Shown in pieces: positions 36,831-36,978 of a DNA stretch of 36,978 nt (positions within the stretch are counted from its first letter, which is position 1; every line of letters starts with the position of its first letter). Position numbers and translations under genes: made by a program. Source of the stretch: Eubacterium sp. (lineage in GTDB: Bacteria > Bacillota > Clostridia > Lachnospirales > Lachnospiraceae); assembly GCA_017437905.1 (NCBI GenBank), contig JAFRWY010000111.1, positions 1-36,978 on the forward strand. Direction: 5' to 3'. The notes beneath the pieces are model-generated. The model was not told the origin of the DNA. It made no database searches and was given only the letters and a program-made list of their open reading frames with translations.

Positions 36831-36978
36831 TTACTCAACGATGGTTACAACGGATCCGGAACCTACGGTTCTACCACCCTCACGGATAGCGAAACGAAGA
36901 CCAGACTCCATAGCTACCGGATGGATCAGCTCGATGCTCATCTCAACGTTATCACCAGGCATGCACATCTCTGTACCA
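36831..36978 (-). CDS. tuf: Elongation factor Tu (partial, C-terminal 49 codons)
   Basis: The last 49 residues of EF-Tu, domain 3: [17 protein letters not shown], then [17 protein letters not shown], then [13 protein letters not shown] and a TAA stop at 36831. EF-Tu delivers aminoacyl-tRNA to the ribosome. The rest lies beyond the window edge, probably after fusA in a str-type operon (expected, not seen). Terminated by the palindromic hairpin at 36779-36809. Confidence 0.97.
   Translation of the reverse strand, partial: GTEMCMPGDNVEMSIELIHPVAMESGLRFAIREGGRTVGSGSVVTIVE

Overview
The window is a stretch of ordinary chromosome from a Gram-positive anaerobic clostridium, most likely a Lachnospiraceae member (inference). 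The protein sequences look lachnospiral, the promoters are sigma-A type with AT-rich hexamers in a roughly 50% G+C background, ribosome binding sites are strong (GGAGG/AGGAG), and the gene set includes a flavo-diiron protein, NADP-type glutamate dehydrogenase, DegV and HU. I saw no rRNA, tRNA, phage module, integrase, complete IS or CRISPR array.

Layout. 1-1400 (-): Orn/Lys/Arg decarboxylase, cut by the window start, behind a ~280-nt leader that ends in an intrinsic terminator. 1718-2933 (-): SulP anion transporter broken by an internal frame-shifting deletion. 3138-4484 (-): gdhA. 4671-8007 (-): secreted NlpC/P60-like wall protein and glpK. 8216-8707 (+): purE. 8860-12318 (-): very large PAS-GGDEF-GGDEF-EAL protein. 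12470-13351 (-): purC. 13468-16256 (-): Cache-GGDEF cyclase followed by an orphan membrane-anchored solute-binding protein. 16375-18893 (-): ArsR repressor, stand-alone HMA protein and Zn/Cd-type P1B ATPase. 19108-22032 (-): alarmone-hydrolase-like HD protein, ZnuC, ZnuB and a Cys-Cys lipoprotein. 22335-24506 (+): trpS and an alpha/beta hydrolase. 24687-28808 (-): degV, flavo-diiron protein and asnB. 28998-30965 (-): 7TM-EAL protein. 31207-32661 (-): HU and folP. 32820-36232 (+): two consecutive membrane GGDEF proteins. 36295-36830: a gene-free, repeat-rich gap between convergent transcripts. 36831-36978 (-): C-terminus of EF-Tu.

Two themes run through the window. The first is cyclic-di-GMP signalling: five GGDEF/EAL proteins in 28 kb. 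Three are probable cyclases (GGDEF/GGEEF intact, none with the RxxD inhibitory site). Two are probable phosphodiesterases with intact EAL residues and degenerate GGDEF domains. The second is transition-metal homeostasis: a metal-efflux operon with a clearly readable ArsR operator sits back to back with a zinc-uptake-type operon that has no ZnuA.

The sequence least explained by known features is the 36.3-36.8 kb gap. It holds a 27-bp perfect tandem repeat, a 17-bp-stem hairpin, and a 189-bp nested fold-back element that could be either a MITE or a structured RNA. Other structure worth attention: the decarboxylase attenuator leader, three consecutive hairpins before trpS, and a perfect 16-bp palindrome at the hup transcription start. 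All calls come from reading the sequence; no database search was possible.
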